Source: Neocallimastix lanati (nom. inval.) (Eukaryota > Neocallimastigomycota > Neocallimastigomycetes > Neocallimastigales > Neocallimastigaceae). From it: a DNA stretch of 64,000 nucleotides. Both the position numbers and the translations under genes were made by a program. This document shows, piece by piece, positions 1 through 11,275 of the stretch (its first letter is position 1; each line of letters opens with the position of its first letter). The notes beneath the pieces are model-generated. The model saw only the letters and a list, made by a program, of their open reading frames with translations. It was not told the DNA's origin and made no database searches. The stretch is from assembly GCA_016946835.1 (NCBI GenBank), contig JACVTC010000075.1:124001-188000 (forward strand), given 5' to 3'.

Positions 1-693
1 GAATAAGTATTTAAATATTTTTTAAATTTAATTTAAAAAATAAATAAATCATTTGTTTAAATAAAAGTTGAATTATCGATTGTTACTTTAAATAAAAATA
101 ACAATAATTAAATATTTAAATTTTAAAAGTCTAATACTAATTATTTTAATTTTATTAATTTTCACAGTATATATTTACCTAAATGAATCGATTTATTATT
201 GATTTAAATAAAAAAATTAAAGAATATAATTTAAAGAAAGGACTATAGATTTAATTTAAAACATATATATTACAAATTATTTATTAATAAAAAAAATCGT
301 TAAGAAAGCCACATTCATGTTGACTTAATTATATAAAATACTTTTTTCTAATAAGATGGAATAATAAATGGTAATAAATAAATAATAAAGGAAAATGATT
401 AAATTCATATTATTAAATGGTAATAATAATATTGAATTTAAACTTACTTTACTATAGTTATATTATATTTATATATTACATAGTAATTTAGTCTTTACGT
501 TTTTACATAAATAATAATATATTTATTAAACTTTAGAAATTTAAATATCATTCTGTATATATATCCATATGTAGTGTAAAGATTAAATTCTACGTTGCAT
601 TATATAAAATTAATGTCAATTAAATTTAGAGATACTTATACAAATGATTTTTATTTAAAAACTTCACAAATATAAAATTTAATACGAAGGAAA
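1..693. other. AT-rich intergenic stretch
   Basis: No open frame or RNA gene could be supported here. The stretch is more than 80% A+T by eye, with short T and A runs only. Confidence 0.6.
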
Positions 694-909
694 ATGACAG
701 AAAAAACACAATTACTTTTTCTTCAATTATTGAAAAATGAATTCATTTACAAAAATAATTTATTTAAAAAAATATAATAAAAATTAAAAACTCCAGCTCC
801 TAGTAAATATGTTAATCCAAATCTCATAAGTGATTTTGTCTATTTTTTAATGAAACATATATTTGAACAAAACATAATTAAAGAAACAGAAAAAAAAAAA
901 TCTTTATAA
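694..909 (+). pseudogene. Tiny decayed ORF, about 72 codons
   Basis: The frame opens with ATG at 694 and ends with TAA at 907-909. It reads as ordinary-looking protein (MTEKTQLLFLQLLKN, then KTPAPSKYVNPNLISDF) and is Lys-rich near its end. Two adjacent TAA codons at 775-780 interrupt it, in a place where Gln would fit. It lies 148 bases upstream of the next decayed gene on the same strand. I do not recognise a family. It could be a fragment of a larger gene or a chance frame, but the composition after the stops is less AT-driven than the flanks. Confidence 0.35.
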
Positions 910-1057
910 TTATAATTATTTAATAATAATATAATAATTATATGAAATAAAATTAAAGGAAAATAAACAATTTTTTTTTACATAAATAGTTCTATTTCTA
1001 TTGTTCAAATTATATTAATAATAAAAGTATTTATATTATTATTTTAAATATAAAAAA

Positions 1058-1780
1058 ATGGAAACGAAATTTTTAATTTATTCTTTTATTTAGTATTTAT
1101 TATTTCATCTTATACTGCTCATAAATAGAGGTCTTTCTTATTATGAAAATTCCTTTTTAGAAGGATTAAGTAAAGAATGCGTTGAAGAACAAAATAATTC
1201 TGGATATGAAGAATGCTTAGAAAAAATTACTACGAGTAATTATAAACATGTTTGATCTACTATAAAAACTGAAAAATGTCAAAAATTTTATTCTACTCCA
1301 TTAGATTACTTCCCTATTTGTAATAATGAACCTCATTTTGTTGAATTATTTCAACCAGCTCTAATGGAGACTGTAAAATTAAGCTTTGAATTAAAATGTC
1401 AAACAGATGAAGAAGGTAATTTATGTCCATTTGCGTTATCTGCAATTTTAAAAGGTGATGGATCTACCGTTTTAGATGACACTTGTAAATCTAAAATTTG
1501 TACAGATTCTACTATTAAAGTATATCAAAGTGTAAATTTAGAACAGATCTAAGCCTATGAAAATTTATCAAGTACTAGTGGAAAATATAGTTACGATGAA
1601 ATAAATTCATTTAAGCGATTAGTCAAGATGTTGGAATCTGATAAGTGTAGATCTCAACATGTTACAAATGTTTCAAATGTCACATGTAATGCTAGTTATA
1701 TTAATATTAATAGTTTTTTATTAATCTTTTTAGTTTTATTATTATTAGTAATACAAAAAATAAAAGATGTTATTAAATAA
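1058..1780 (+). pseudogene. Decayed Cys-rich membrane-anchored secreted protein gene
   Basis: One uninterrupted phase of 240 codons from ATG 1058 to TAA 1778-1780, broken by three in-frame nonsense codons: TAG 1091-1093, TGA 1253-1255 and TAA 1550-1552, with no frameshift. The start is a hydrophobic signal-like stretch (residues 5-24). About ten cysteines follow (motifs KECVEEQ, EKCQK, LKCQTDEEGNLC, DTCKSKIC). The C-terminus is a clear membrane segment (SFLLIFLVLLLLVI), so the ancestor was probably a secreted, tail-anchored surface protein. Each stop can be reached by one transition from Gln (CAA, CAG) or Trp (TGG). The family was not recognised; the coding nature is well supported by the long conserved phase. 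Confidence 0.7.
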
Positions 1781-2390
1781 ATGGTAAAAATAAAAAAAAA
1801 AGTATAATAAAATAAAATAAAAACAATAAAAATAAAGTTATTAATAAACAACTTAATAAATATATAAATAATTGTATCAATATATAAAAAAAATATAAAA
1901 TAAAAATTTAAATATAGTAAAAATAACTAACTGCAAATAAATAAAAATAAATAAAAATAAATAAATAATAAAATAAAAATAAAAACAATTAAATGAAATA
2001 CTATGTTTAATTAAAATTATCTCATTTATTATAAAAATAAATGTAATTTTAATAATATTTTTTTTAAAAATGTTATTTAAAATAATTGTAATATTATAAT
2101 GGTATATTCTTTTATTTCTATTGTTTTTTTTTTTATTTTTATTTGTTTATAAAAAGTTTAACATAAATAATAGTATATTTAGAAAGAAAATTAATACAAA
2201 AAACTTAACATTACTCTAGTTATTATTTAATTTTTTTTAAAAAAATAATAAATAACATATTTTATAAATACATTTTATTCAAATTCTATATAAATAGCAA
2301 ATAAACTTTCAATTTAATTATTATCAAAAATGTCTCTTTTGATTGTAGTTAAACTATAATTTATAGAATCTGGAATAACCGTTATCAGAA
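1781..2390. other. AT-rich intergenic stretch
   Basis: This separates two convergent decayed genes. Nothing beyond A/T runs and short AAAT/AATA repeats was seen. Confidence 0.6.
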
Positions 2391-4716
2391 CTAAATATTT
2401 ATTGCAATAATTACATCATCTAAATTAGTACTGTTAATATTAATATTCAACTTTGTTTCTGAAATCAGGTCATTTTTAAATCTATTTTCAGTTTGTTCTT
2501 GAGTTTCAAAATATCTTAAGTTATTATTCTTCACATTGTTGAACATCTTTTTGTGTTGACTTACTCCATTTATCCCATCCACCATAAACTGGTCTCTACT
2601 ATTGGATAATTCATTTAACGCAAGCTTATACCCTAATTTAAAATAATCTTTCATTTCTAATAATAATTTATTATTCTTTGAAGTATCGACCAATTTCTTT
2701 AATACGTCTTCATTAGAATTAATATTATCTTTCATTAAAACCTTATAATCATCGAAGGATGGTTCATATTCAAATTTATCATTAAATCATTGATATCATA
2801 CTTTTTGTGATTAATTTTTATATCATTATTTATTGTATTTAAATCTAATGCTTCTTCTTTTACCAAGTTCATATCGTATTCGACGTTATTTTTAACATCA
2901 TATTTACTTTCAATGTTTTCACTATTGATAATTTTATTACCATCTGTACTTTTTACTGCATATTGTTCAGGCTTCATTACATTTCCATTAAAATCTATAA
3001 TGTCGAATCCAGCTTCCGCAACAATGCCTATACCAGGCTTCATAATGTATTTTTCATTATTGATAGATACATTGCTTGCTGTTTTATCGTTTTTATAGTT
3101 ATGGATCAGAGTATAACTATATTCTTTATAGGTATTAATCTCATCCAATTTGTAAGAATTATCATTAGTGTTTTGTTTAATAGTAAATTCGCTAATAACC
3201 TGCTCAGTACCATCATTATATAAAATAAAAGAATAATTGCTTACCCTGTTTCCGTTTTCTTTACTGTCATATTTGATAATTTCGAATGACAAATTTTTAC
3301 TGTTATCGGTATTTTTAAATTGTTCTTTACATTCTGGATTTTTGGCACATTGTAATGCTATATTTTATAAATTTCATTATTCTTATTTTTATCTTCATTA
3401 TTAGAATTTTCATCGGATTCTTCCCAATATTTGCTCATTACTTTTGAAATTTCTTCATTATTATTGATATCAATTTTTTCTAATTCTGAACTATTAACAT
3501 CCAATATAAATGACTTAAATTTATCATCTAAATTGGAATCCGAAGAATAGTGAATATTCGAATTATCAAAATATTCAATTTCATTGTTTTCGTTAAGATT
3601 ATAGGCCTTGATTAAATTCCGTAATGCATTGCTATTTTTTATAGTATCCATGGGTTTGGTTTTATACACTAATCGTTTTTTATTTTCATCATAATACGTA
3701 TCAAAATTCTCTAAATAATAAACCATGGTCATTTCATATAATTTAAGAAATTTATCTTCTAATTCTTTACTTTGTAACCCTTGTAAACTTGGACCACTAT
3801 TATTATTACTTCTAAAACCAGTATAATAAACGATAAAATGTAATTTATGATTATTATCATCTTTAATTAAAGAGTAATTTGGATATTTTATATTGTTAGG
3901 ATTATTAAACAAAGATTTTCATGTTCCATCATTATGACATAATTTTGATACTTTATCAAATATACTAATCACATCAGATTTTAAATTTATATTATTTGTA
4001 TTTTGAGCAGTAAACCCATTACCTGATTGAATAGCTGATTTAAAATTCCTTAAATTGTTATCATAATCACTTATATCCATATTAATATTAAAAAATGTTA
4101 ATAAATCTAATTTATTATTTCCATCAACTAATTTAATATTGCTGTTATTTTGATTTGTAGTAAAATATCTAATTATATCTATATCATTTACATGAGTATC
4201 AAAAGAATTTCTCATATCATCCGTATTAAATTTAAATTCATTAAATAAATTAGATGTATATTGTTTAAAATATTTATTATTGCTAGCAATATTATGCAAT
4301 GGATCATATGTAAATCCCATTCTATATGTAGCCAATCGCTCAGCTTTAATATATAACTCTTTAAATGTTTTTTCTACGCTTTCTTTCCTAAGTTTAGGAT
4401 TATTTTTATATTTTTCGTTAAGTTCAGCTAAAGCTGGAATAATCTCAGTAATATCCTTTTCTATATATACTACATGATTATTTTCAATATATTCTCCAAC
4501 CCTTACTTTCATATATTCATTATTAGCATCCTTAATTATATTTCCATTATGATCACCGAAAGACAATATAAGTAAAGCTAATTGAATATCAAGATGATTA
4601 TAAACACCAGAATTAACTTTTATAACAAAAGTTAATAATAATAAAATAAAATATTTAATAATATTCATAATTATTATAACTATAATTTTAGATATATATG
4701 AATGTATAAAAATCAT
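2391..4716 (-). pseudogene. Decayed secreted protein gene of unknown family, about 760 codons
   Basis: Four consecutive minus-strand frames read as one protein. The likely start is the internal Met at 4668 (MNIIKYFILLLLTFVIKVNSG), a good signal peptide; the upstream Met at 4716 would only add a hydrophobic AT-rich leader. The order is: first part to 3919, an in-frame TGA at 3921-3919 (between NDGT and KSLF), second part to about 3360, a phase change near 3360-3370, third part (ALQCAKNPECKEQ onward) to about 2740, another phase change near 2740, and the tail ending at 2391. The product is hydrophilic and rich in Asn, Asp and Lys, with few Cys. No domain was recognised. The ankyrin gene begins upstream on the same strand and ends 34 bases away, so spacing is tight. 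Sequencing error in A/T runs could explain the phase changes but not the TGA. Confidence 0.7.
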
Positions 4717-4750
4717 TTTAAAAATATTATTTTATTTTTAAAAATATATA

Positions 4751-6019
4751 TTAAATTAATTTTTTGTTTTTACTGTAATTACAAAATTTCCAATTAGCAC
4801 CCTGTTCAATTAAATAATTTACAATTCTGTAATTATTATATGATTTTGCTATAGATAATGCTGTATTTCCTTCATTATCTTTGGCATACATATAGGCACC
4901 ACGTTTGAGATAATGTTCTATTAAAACTTCGTCCTCTGATTTACATATTTCCATTAAAGAGGTTCTACCATTATTATTTGTTGCATTTAAATCCAGTCCG
5001 TAATTAATCAGATCATCTAATATATCTATATAAGATAAACATTCTCTATCGATACTAATATATTTAGAAAATATAATTAATGGAGTATTGCCTTCATTAT
5101 CTCTTATATGTATATTTGCTTTATTTTGTTTTAACATGTTTATTAGCGCTCTATTATGAACTTTACAAGCTATAAAAAAAGCTGTTTCTCCTTTATTATT
5201 TCTTATACTTATATTAGCACCATATTTAATTAATAATGGAATAAGCTCAGGCCATTTTGAACTATTACATAATTCCATTAAAGGTGTGTTACCTTCCTTA
5301 TTGATTTTATTTATATTTATTTTTTGTTTTAAGAAGTATTCAGCATAATTTTTCTCCACATCAGTATTCGTCAGTTTAAATAATTTATGTAAAATATTAT
5401 CTCCATCAATATCTACATCATGAATATTTATTCCATATTTAATTAAAGTATTTGTACAATTGAAATTATAAGCGAGTTTGTGAATATATAATAATGAATT
5501 CCTATTTTTATTATTTTTTATATTTATATCTGCTCCATAATTAATTAATAAATCTATTGCATTTAAATTACAGTAAAGACTAGCAAGATGTAAAGGGGAA
5601 AAGTTTTCTCCAATATCTGCATATTCCCAATTGACACGCTCATCGTTAAAATTAAAATTAATAAATAAATCTATTTTATCTTTTATAGGTACTATTTCTT
5701 TAAATTTTTTTTTTGAAATTTTTATTTTATTTTTATAACATAAAAGTAATTTTAAAATAGAATCATTATCATATTCAAACAAAATATACAATAATTTTTT
5801 AATATTTTCAATTTCATAATTTTCAATTAAAAAACATATTAATAATCTTATTTCATATAAAGAAATATTTTTATTATTATTATTATAAATATTATATTTT
5901 TTAAGAAGATTAAATATAAAATTATTATTATTATTATTATTATAAATATTATATTTTTTAAGAATATTAAATATAAAATTATTATTATAAAGTTTATTAT
6001 TAGTAATAATATTTTTCAT
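4751..6019 (-). CDS. Ankyrin-repeat protein
   Basis: Intact 422-codon frame. The N-terminal ~140 residues are Asn/Lys/Ile-rich and contain an in-tandem duplication of about 20 residues (NFIFNxLKKYNIYNNNN twice). From about residue 140 to the end the ankyrin pattern repeats: FSPLHLASLYCNLNAIDLL, then GADINIKNNKNRNSLLYI, EGNTPLMELCN, KGETAFFIACK, EGNTPLIIF, NGRTSLMEICK and EGNTALSIAKS, about eight units. Ankyrin arrays are protein-binding scaffolds, so the partner cannot be told. No signal peptide is seen, so it is probably intracellular. The segment LLLCYKNKIKISKKKFK matches the other ankyrin ORF of this window (LLLYYKNKNKISKEMFK), so the two are paralogues. Confidence 0.85.
   Translation of the reverse strand: MKNIITNNKLYNNNFIFNILKKYNIYNNNNNNNFIFNLLKKYNIYNNNNKNISLYEIRLLICFLIENYEIENIKKLLYILFEYDNDSILKLLLCYKNKIKISKKKFKEIVPIKDKIDLFINFNFNDERVNWEYADIGENFSPLHLASLYCNLNAIDLLINYGADINIKNNKNRNSLLYIHKLAYNFNCTNTLIKYGINIHDVDIDGDNILHKLFKLTNTDVEKNYAEYFLKQKININKINKEGNTPLMELCNSSKWPELIPLLIKYGANISIRNNKGETAFFIACKVHNRALINMLKQNKANIHIRDNEGNTPLIIFSKYISIDRECLSYIDILDDLINYGLDLNATNNNGRTSLMEICKSEDEVLIEHYLKRGAYMYAKDNEGNTALSIAKSYNNYRIVNYLIEQGANWKFCNYSKNKKLI
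5868..5990. repeat. In-gene tandem duplication, about 60 bp units
   Basis: Two near-identical copies of the stretch reading (plus strand) ATTATATTTTTTAAGAA then TAAATATAAAATTATTATT. They encode the duplicated ILKKYNIYNNNN motif of the ankyrin protein. The length is in frame, so the ORF stays open. Confidence 0.6.
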
Positions 6020-7015
6020 TTTGATATAATTTGTATGATCGTTTAAACCAATTTAATAAGAAAAATTTTTTATTTCATATATTTTTTATTATTTATATAT
6101 TTTAATAATTTTTTATAAATATTAAATAATACGGAAATTCAATATATTTATATAAACATATTTTTTGTTAAAAATGAAAAATAAAAAAAACAATTTATAA
6201 AATTCTTTTATTATATCAATTTTTAAACTACCTTAACATTTACTTTTTGTCCACTAAATATTTATATAATGATGGATATAATAATGGATAAAAGTATTTT
6301 GTCCTAATTTTTATTTTTATAGTAGTTTTATTGGTGAATATTCTGTTGCTTTATAAATTTAGAAGTTTTATTATTTTTTGTTCACATATTGAATCTAGAG
6401 CGCTATCTTCAACCTGGTTTATTACTTGACAATCACTCTATAATTAATTATATTAATAAGTCCTAAAAATGTTAATACAAACAAATAATATGTTTTATTT
6501 TTTATATATTTATTTATCATTTTCCTACATTATAATATTAAAATATTTAATTTTTATTTTTATATTTATATATATATATTAATTTTTATTTTTATATTTA
6601 ATGTTTTATTGATAATAAAAATCAATAAATTTTTATTTTAAACTAAAGTAGTGCATTTCGATAATTTTTAAAATACAAATTTTTAATACGCCATTTATTT
6701 TTAATGGCTTGTAAAATTATTTGCTAACGCCATAAAAATTTTTAATACAATTATATTTAAAAAAAAATAAATGTATAAATAGAATGTGGTCCAAAACGCC
6801 AATTTTTTTTTTTGAAATTTTAATAAGCCATCTATTTATTTGTGGCTTTTAAAATTTATATTATTACGCCATAAAATTTAATATAATTTTAAGTAAAAAA
6901 GAAATAAATGTATAAATAAATAAGTAAATAAATAAATAAATAAAAATTAAAAAGGTCAATAAAAAATAAAATATTTTTATATAATTTTTTTTTTGACAAT
7001 CATGTTATAAGGAAA
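6020..7015. other. Intergenic stretch with a diverged tandem repeat
   Basis: No gene is seen. Two diverged copies of a ~125-bp block lie at about 6675-6785 and 6805-6915. Each holds a CGCCAT or AAGCCAT motif, an ATGGCTT or GTGGCTT motif, a second CGCCATAAAA motif and the tail AAATAAATGTATAAATA. The block starts near AGTGCATTTCGATAA (6651), which resembles the ends of the MITE-like element at 57 kb. Confidence 0.5.
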
Positions 7016-7407
7016 ATGATAAATAATTATTTTTCTTATAACCTTATTTTTTATATTTTATTATTAATATTTATATTATATTTTTATATTTTATATTTTA
7101 TTATTGATATTATATTTTTATATTTTTCTATTAATCAACAATACCAATTAGCTTTAGCGGGGACCAGATCATCATCTGATACTTTAACTAACTGCAGTAC
7201 TAAAGGAGGTTCTCATAGTGTAACACAAGGTTGGGCAGAGAGCAACACTACTACTTCTGGTGTTAGTGATGGATGGATAAAGTCTAATGGTTATTCAGAT
7301 TCTTACACTACTGGACATTCTGAAACATCTAATAAAGAACACTGAGTTTCCGATTTCACATCGAAAATGTTTTCGAAATCATTCAATAAAAAAACAGAAT
7401 GGGTTAA
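7016..7407 (+). pseudogene. 5' part of a decayed Ser/Thr-rich lectin-like gene
   Basis: The convincing coding part starts near 7137 (NQQYQLALAGTRSSSDTL) and is Ser/Thr/Gly-rich (GGSHSVTQGWAESNTTTSG). The hydrophobic stretch before it (7028-7130) may be AT-rich noncoding sequence and not a true signal peptide. A TGA at 7343-7345 lies in phase, and the frame then continues (VSDFTSKMFSKSF) to the insertion point. The copia element enters at 7408, within the codon phase GTT-AA(T). The same phase resumes at 11276 on the far side, so this and the next two pseudogene entries are one ancestral gene. A related Ser-rich decayed gene lies at 24403. Confidence 0.6.
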
Positions 7408-7686
7408 TGTTAGAAATTAAGCTTAATATTCCACAAATCTTAATATAATTAATTTAATAATAACTTAATTTTATTATATTTTATAAGATAAAAATAATTT
7501 AATAATAAATGTGATTTAATATTAAAATTTAATATTAGAAAATAAATAAGTGAATATAATAAAGTTTTAAAGGATTAGGAGATAAATATAAATTTAATGA
7601 ATGAAAAATAATAAAAAATAAATAATGTTGAAAGTGTAAAAATTAATTAATATATATTAATAAATAAAGTGATTATTAAAACAACA
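7408..7686 (+). repeat. Copia 5' LTR
   Basis: Begins TGTTAGAAATTAAG and ends AACAACA. Read base by base against the copy at 10997, it differs at one position (C/T near the start). Confidence 0.9.
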
Positions 7687-7725
7687 GATTAAGAGTCTCA
7701 AGTGCTCTTGATTATTAAATAGTAA
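7687..7725 (+). other. Copia primer-binding region and adjoining hairpin
   Basis: Directly after the LTR lies GATTAAGAGTCTCA, followed by the short inverted repeat TCAAG-tgct-CTTGA. The same GATTAAGAGTCTCA block, with a different hairpin, occurs at 57913 in the second copia element. By position this is the primer-binding region; the tRNA was not identified. Confidence 0.55.
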
Positions 7726-7875
7726 TATATAAATTATTTATTAAATTAGTGAAGTGTTAAAATAAAAAAAGATATTATAAATAAATAAAAATATCACATT
7801 AATAAAATAAAGTTAAAGTGAAGTAATTTTTTATAATATTGCTAGTTTGAAGTTAAGTCAAATTAACGAACTAAA

Positions 7876-8830
7876 ATGAACAACGAAAGGAACTCTACAA
7901 AGGATATTTTGGATAACTCTAATTTCAAGTTATGGAAACAAGAATTCTACCTTTTGTTAAAGGGAAAGAAATTAGAGGAGTACATTTTAAAAGAAAAAAT
8001 TAAAATAATTCCCGAAAATAAACTAAGTAAAGAACAGAAAAAGAGATTAACTTTAGTAGATGGCACCACTGACACTTACTACGAAGAAAGTGTCACAGAA
8101 GATATGACTCAGGAGGATTCGTTGGTGAAAGAATATTTAATAAATAGTATATCTAAGGAGTTGGCAGAAAAATTCGATTTTATAACATTGACTGCCTATG
8201 AAATATACAAATTAATATCAAGTTTGAACATGAATGATGACAATGACTTGATAGAAGAAATTAAAAACTCGTTAGAAAAAGAAAAATATACTCCAGGAAA
8301 GGATGCATCTCTATCCATTTTTATTTCGAATATGAAAACAAAGTTTAGGGAACTGAATGTCTTGAAAGCGTCACCGTCGGAACAAGAGAAGATAGATTAT
8401 TTATATAATAGCATACCTGATGATCTTGCTTTAAGATCAAATTCTATCAATTTCGAAGGAAATTTTGATGAGTTCTAGGAATTACTTATCAAAACAAATC
8501 AAAGACTTATAAAACTTACTGAAAGAAGATTAAAAAGCAGTATCAATAATAATCAATCTAACAGTTCTGATAATTTACAAGGTGTAAATGAAGATTTATC
8601 AAAAAATATTAATACATATCCTAATGGTGCGAAAAATAGCGAAAATAACTTTGAATCAAATTTTAATAAAGTACACAAAAATAATAATTACAAATATAAT
8701 AAAAGAAATTATAATAATAAGAATTATCAATATAATCACAGAAAACAAGATAAAAGTGAGGTAGAATGCTGGAATTGTGGAAAGAAAGGCCATTATGCAT
8801 CTGTTGTCTTCTTTGAAAACATTCCTGGCA
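7876..8830 (+). other. Copia gag-like region with zinc knuckle
   Basis: Opens at ATG 7876 (MNNERNSTKDILDNSNFKLW). It has the copia gag (UBN2-type) pattern: SNFKLWKQEFYLLLKG near the start, an acidic Lys/Glu-rich middle, and a CCHC-type knuckle CWNCGKKGHY near 8766. The role would be the capsid-like protein of the element. Treated as a part of a broken element. Confidence 0.75.
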
Positions 8831-9469
8831 ATTGTGCATCTCCAAAATCTCCTCCTGAATTAATAAATTTTACTCCTTATTATGAAATCGAGGGAGAAGA
8901 TATACTTGTTAACGAAGATTGTAATAATGATATAAAAGATTTTAATAACATTAATAATGATAACAATGATAATGATAATGCTTATGATAACAATAAAGAT
9001 AATTCAAATAACAATATTAATCAAAATACTAATGCGACTAATACTAATGCAACTAAAAGTGATAATAATAATAATGATAATAGTTATAAACAAGTTAATA
9101 ATGGTGTTGAAAACGAAAATGCAGATTACTTTACAAATGACAATGAAAATAATAACAATGAAAATAATTACAATGAAAATAATAACAAAGATAATAAGTT
9201 TAATAAAATTAATAATATCAATGATAATAATCAAAATAATACACATGAAATTAATAATATTATTGATAAACAGTTGAATTATTCAACAAATGATACAAAT
9301 AACATCATTAAAAGTAATACTGATATTTCAAATTTCAATAAAGATGAAAATAATTATGTTCCTAAAAGAAAATTTATTGATGAAACAGAAAAATTGTATA
9401 AAAAATTCAAAATAACAAACAACATGAATTTAAGCAAGTTTGAAGAAAATCAAGAATTAGATCCGTCAT

Positions 9470-10980
9470 TAAGCTTTAAAGATATATTCGGAAGACCGGA
9501 TGAAAAAGAATGGCTGAAAGCAATAGAAGAAGAATTAAATAATATGAAGAATAAAAACGTATATAGAATTGTTTCAAATATTCCTAATGAAAAGAATTTA
9601 ATTTCTAGTAGATGGGTTTTTAGCTACAAAAGAAATGATAGAGGAAATATAATAAAATACAAAGCAAGATTAGTGACTCGTGGTTTTTCTCAAGTTTATG
9701 GAGTAGATTATGAAGAAACTTTTTCGCCCACGTTAAAACAAGATTCACTGAGAATCATTACTAATCTTTCAACTTTTTTCAATTTCGAAATGTACCAATT
9801 GGATATTAAAGCAGCATATCTTAACGCTGAAGTTGATGAAGAATTATATATGGAAATTCCTGACGGTTTTGAGTATAGAGGTTTTTGGAAATTAAACAAA
9901 GCGATTTATGGATTAAAACAAGCTGGAAGGATGTGGAATAATAAAATAAATAATACATTGTTAAATTTAAATTTTGTTAGATCTAAAAGTGAACCATGCG
10001 TCTATTATAGAAAGGATTATAAAAATAATATCTAATGTATTTTAGCTATATATGTTGATGATATTATAATATCAGGAAAGAAAAATGAAATAAATTATAT
10101 TAAAACAGAAATTAAAAAAATATTTGATCTTAGTGACATTGGACCTGTGGATTTCATAATAGGAATAAAATTTATCAAAACAAAATACGGATACATAATA
10201 CATCAATTATAATACTTTAATAAAATTTTGGAAAAATTCGAAATTGGAAAATATAACCAAATATCAAGTTTAACTTTTATTCAAAATGAAGAATTAAGAA
10301 AAAGAAAATTTAACTCGAAAAAATATATGCAAGCTGTGGGTAGTTTACTTTATTTAGCAATGGGTACGAGACCAGATATTTTATTCGCTACTAGTAAGGC
10401 GTCAAGAAAAAATAAGGATCCAACATATGAAGATTGGATAAATGTTTTAAAAATATTTAGATATTTAAAGGGAACAAAATATTATGGACTAAGATTTACT
10501 AATAATATAAATTTAATTGTTTATGTAGATGCAGACTTAGGTGGTGATGAAAAAACCAAAAGGTCCACTACCGGATTCATAATTAATATGGGAAATACAC
10601 CTATTTCATGGTATTCAAAGCTTCAACATTGTGTATCGATATCAACTGCTGAAAGTGAATATTATAGTCTAAATGAATGTGCTTTGAAATGTATGTGGTT
10701 AAAAAATTTCTTAGAAGAATTAAATATAAATACAGGGACAATTAAAATTAGAATAGACAATAAGGCTGCAATATACAATAGTGAGAATGAAACAATAAAT
10801 ATAAAATCAAGACATATAAGCTTAAGATATCATAAGGTAAGAGAATTAGTAAGCGAAAAGAAAATTAAATTAGAATATATAAAATCTGAAAATAATTTAG
10901 CGGACGGCCTAACAAAATATCTCAATGGACCTTTACTTAAGAAATTTAGAAAAATAATGCTTTGTAAATTAATAGGAAAT
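9470..10980 (+). other. Copia reverse transcriptase and RNase H region
   Basis: Copia RT blocks are clear: EWLKAIEEELNNM, SSRWVFSYKRN, KARLVTRGFSQ, DIKAAYLNAEVDEELYM, KAIYGLKQAG and YVDD. RNase H follows with TRPDILFATSKASR, IFRYLKGTKYYGL, DADLGGDEKTKRSTTGF, ISTAESEYYSL and DNKAAI. The region ends at the 3' LTR. Confidence 0.9.
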
Positions 10981-10996
10981 TAAACTTACGAGGGAG

Positions 10997-11275
10997 TGTT
11001 AGAAATTAAGTTTAATATTCCACAAATCTTAATATAATTAATTTAATAATAACTTAATTTTATTATATTTTATAAGATAAAAATAATTTAATAATAAATG
11101 TGATTTAATATTAAAATTTAATATTAGAAAATAAATAAGTGAATATAATAAAGTTTTAAAGGATTAGGAGATAAATATAAATTTAATGAATGAAAAATAA
11201 TAAAAAATAAATAATGTTGAAAGTGTAAAAATTAATTAATATATATTAATAAATAAAGTGATTATTAAAACAACA
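10997..11275 (+). repeat. Copia 3' LTR
   Basis: Second 279-bp copy, ending AACAACA, directly followed by the target duplication GTTAA and the resumed host gene. Confidence 0.9.

Larger units (their letters stand above)
7408..11275 (+). mobile_element. Ty1/copia LTR retrotransposon, broken, young insertion
   Basis: Full-length insertion bounded by 279-bp direct LTRs (7408-7686 and 10997-11275), each TG...CA, flanked by the 5-bp duplication GTTAA (7403-7407 and 11276-11280). Parts in order: 5' LTR, primer-binding region at 7687, gag-like region from 7876, CCHC zinc knuckle (CWNCGKKGHY) near 8766, an Asn-rich linker to about 9300, reverse transcriptase (about 9470-10200, with YVDD) and RNase H (about 10350-10970), then the 3' LTR. 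No protease or integrase domain was recognised, so it looks like a non-autonomous derivative. The reading frame has about three breaks. The LTRs differ at only one position seen, so the insertion is recent. Confidence 0.93.

Noticed and set aside
8957-9277. Met/Ile-rich ORF
   Set aside because: Shadow frame of the Asn-rich copia linker.
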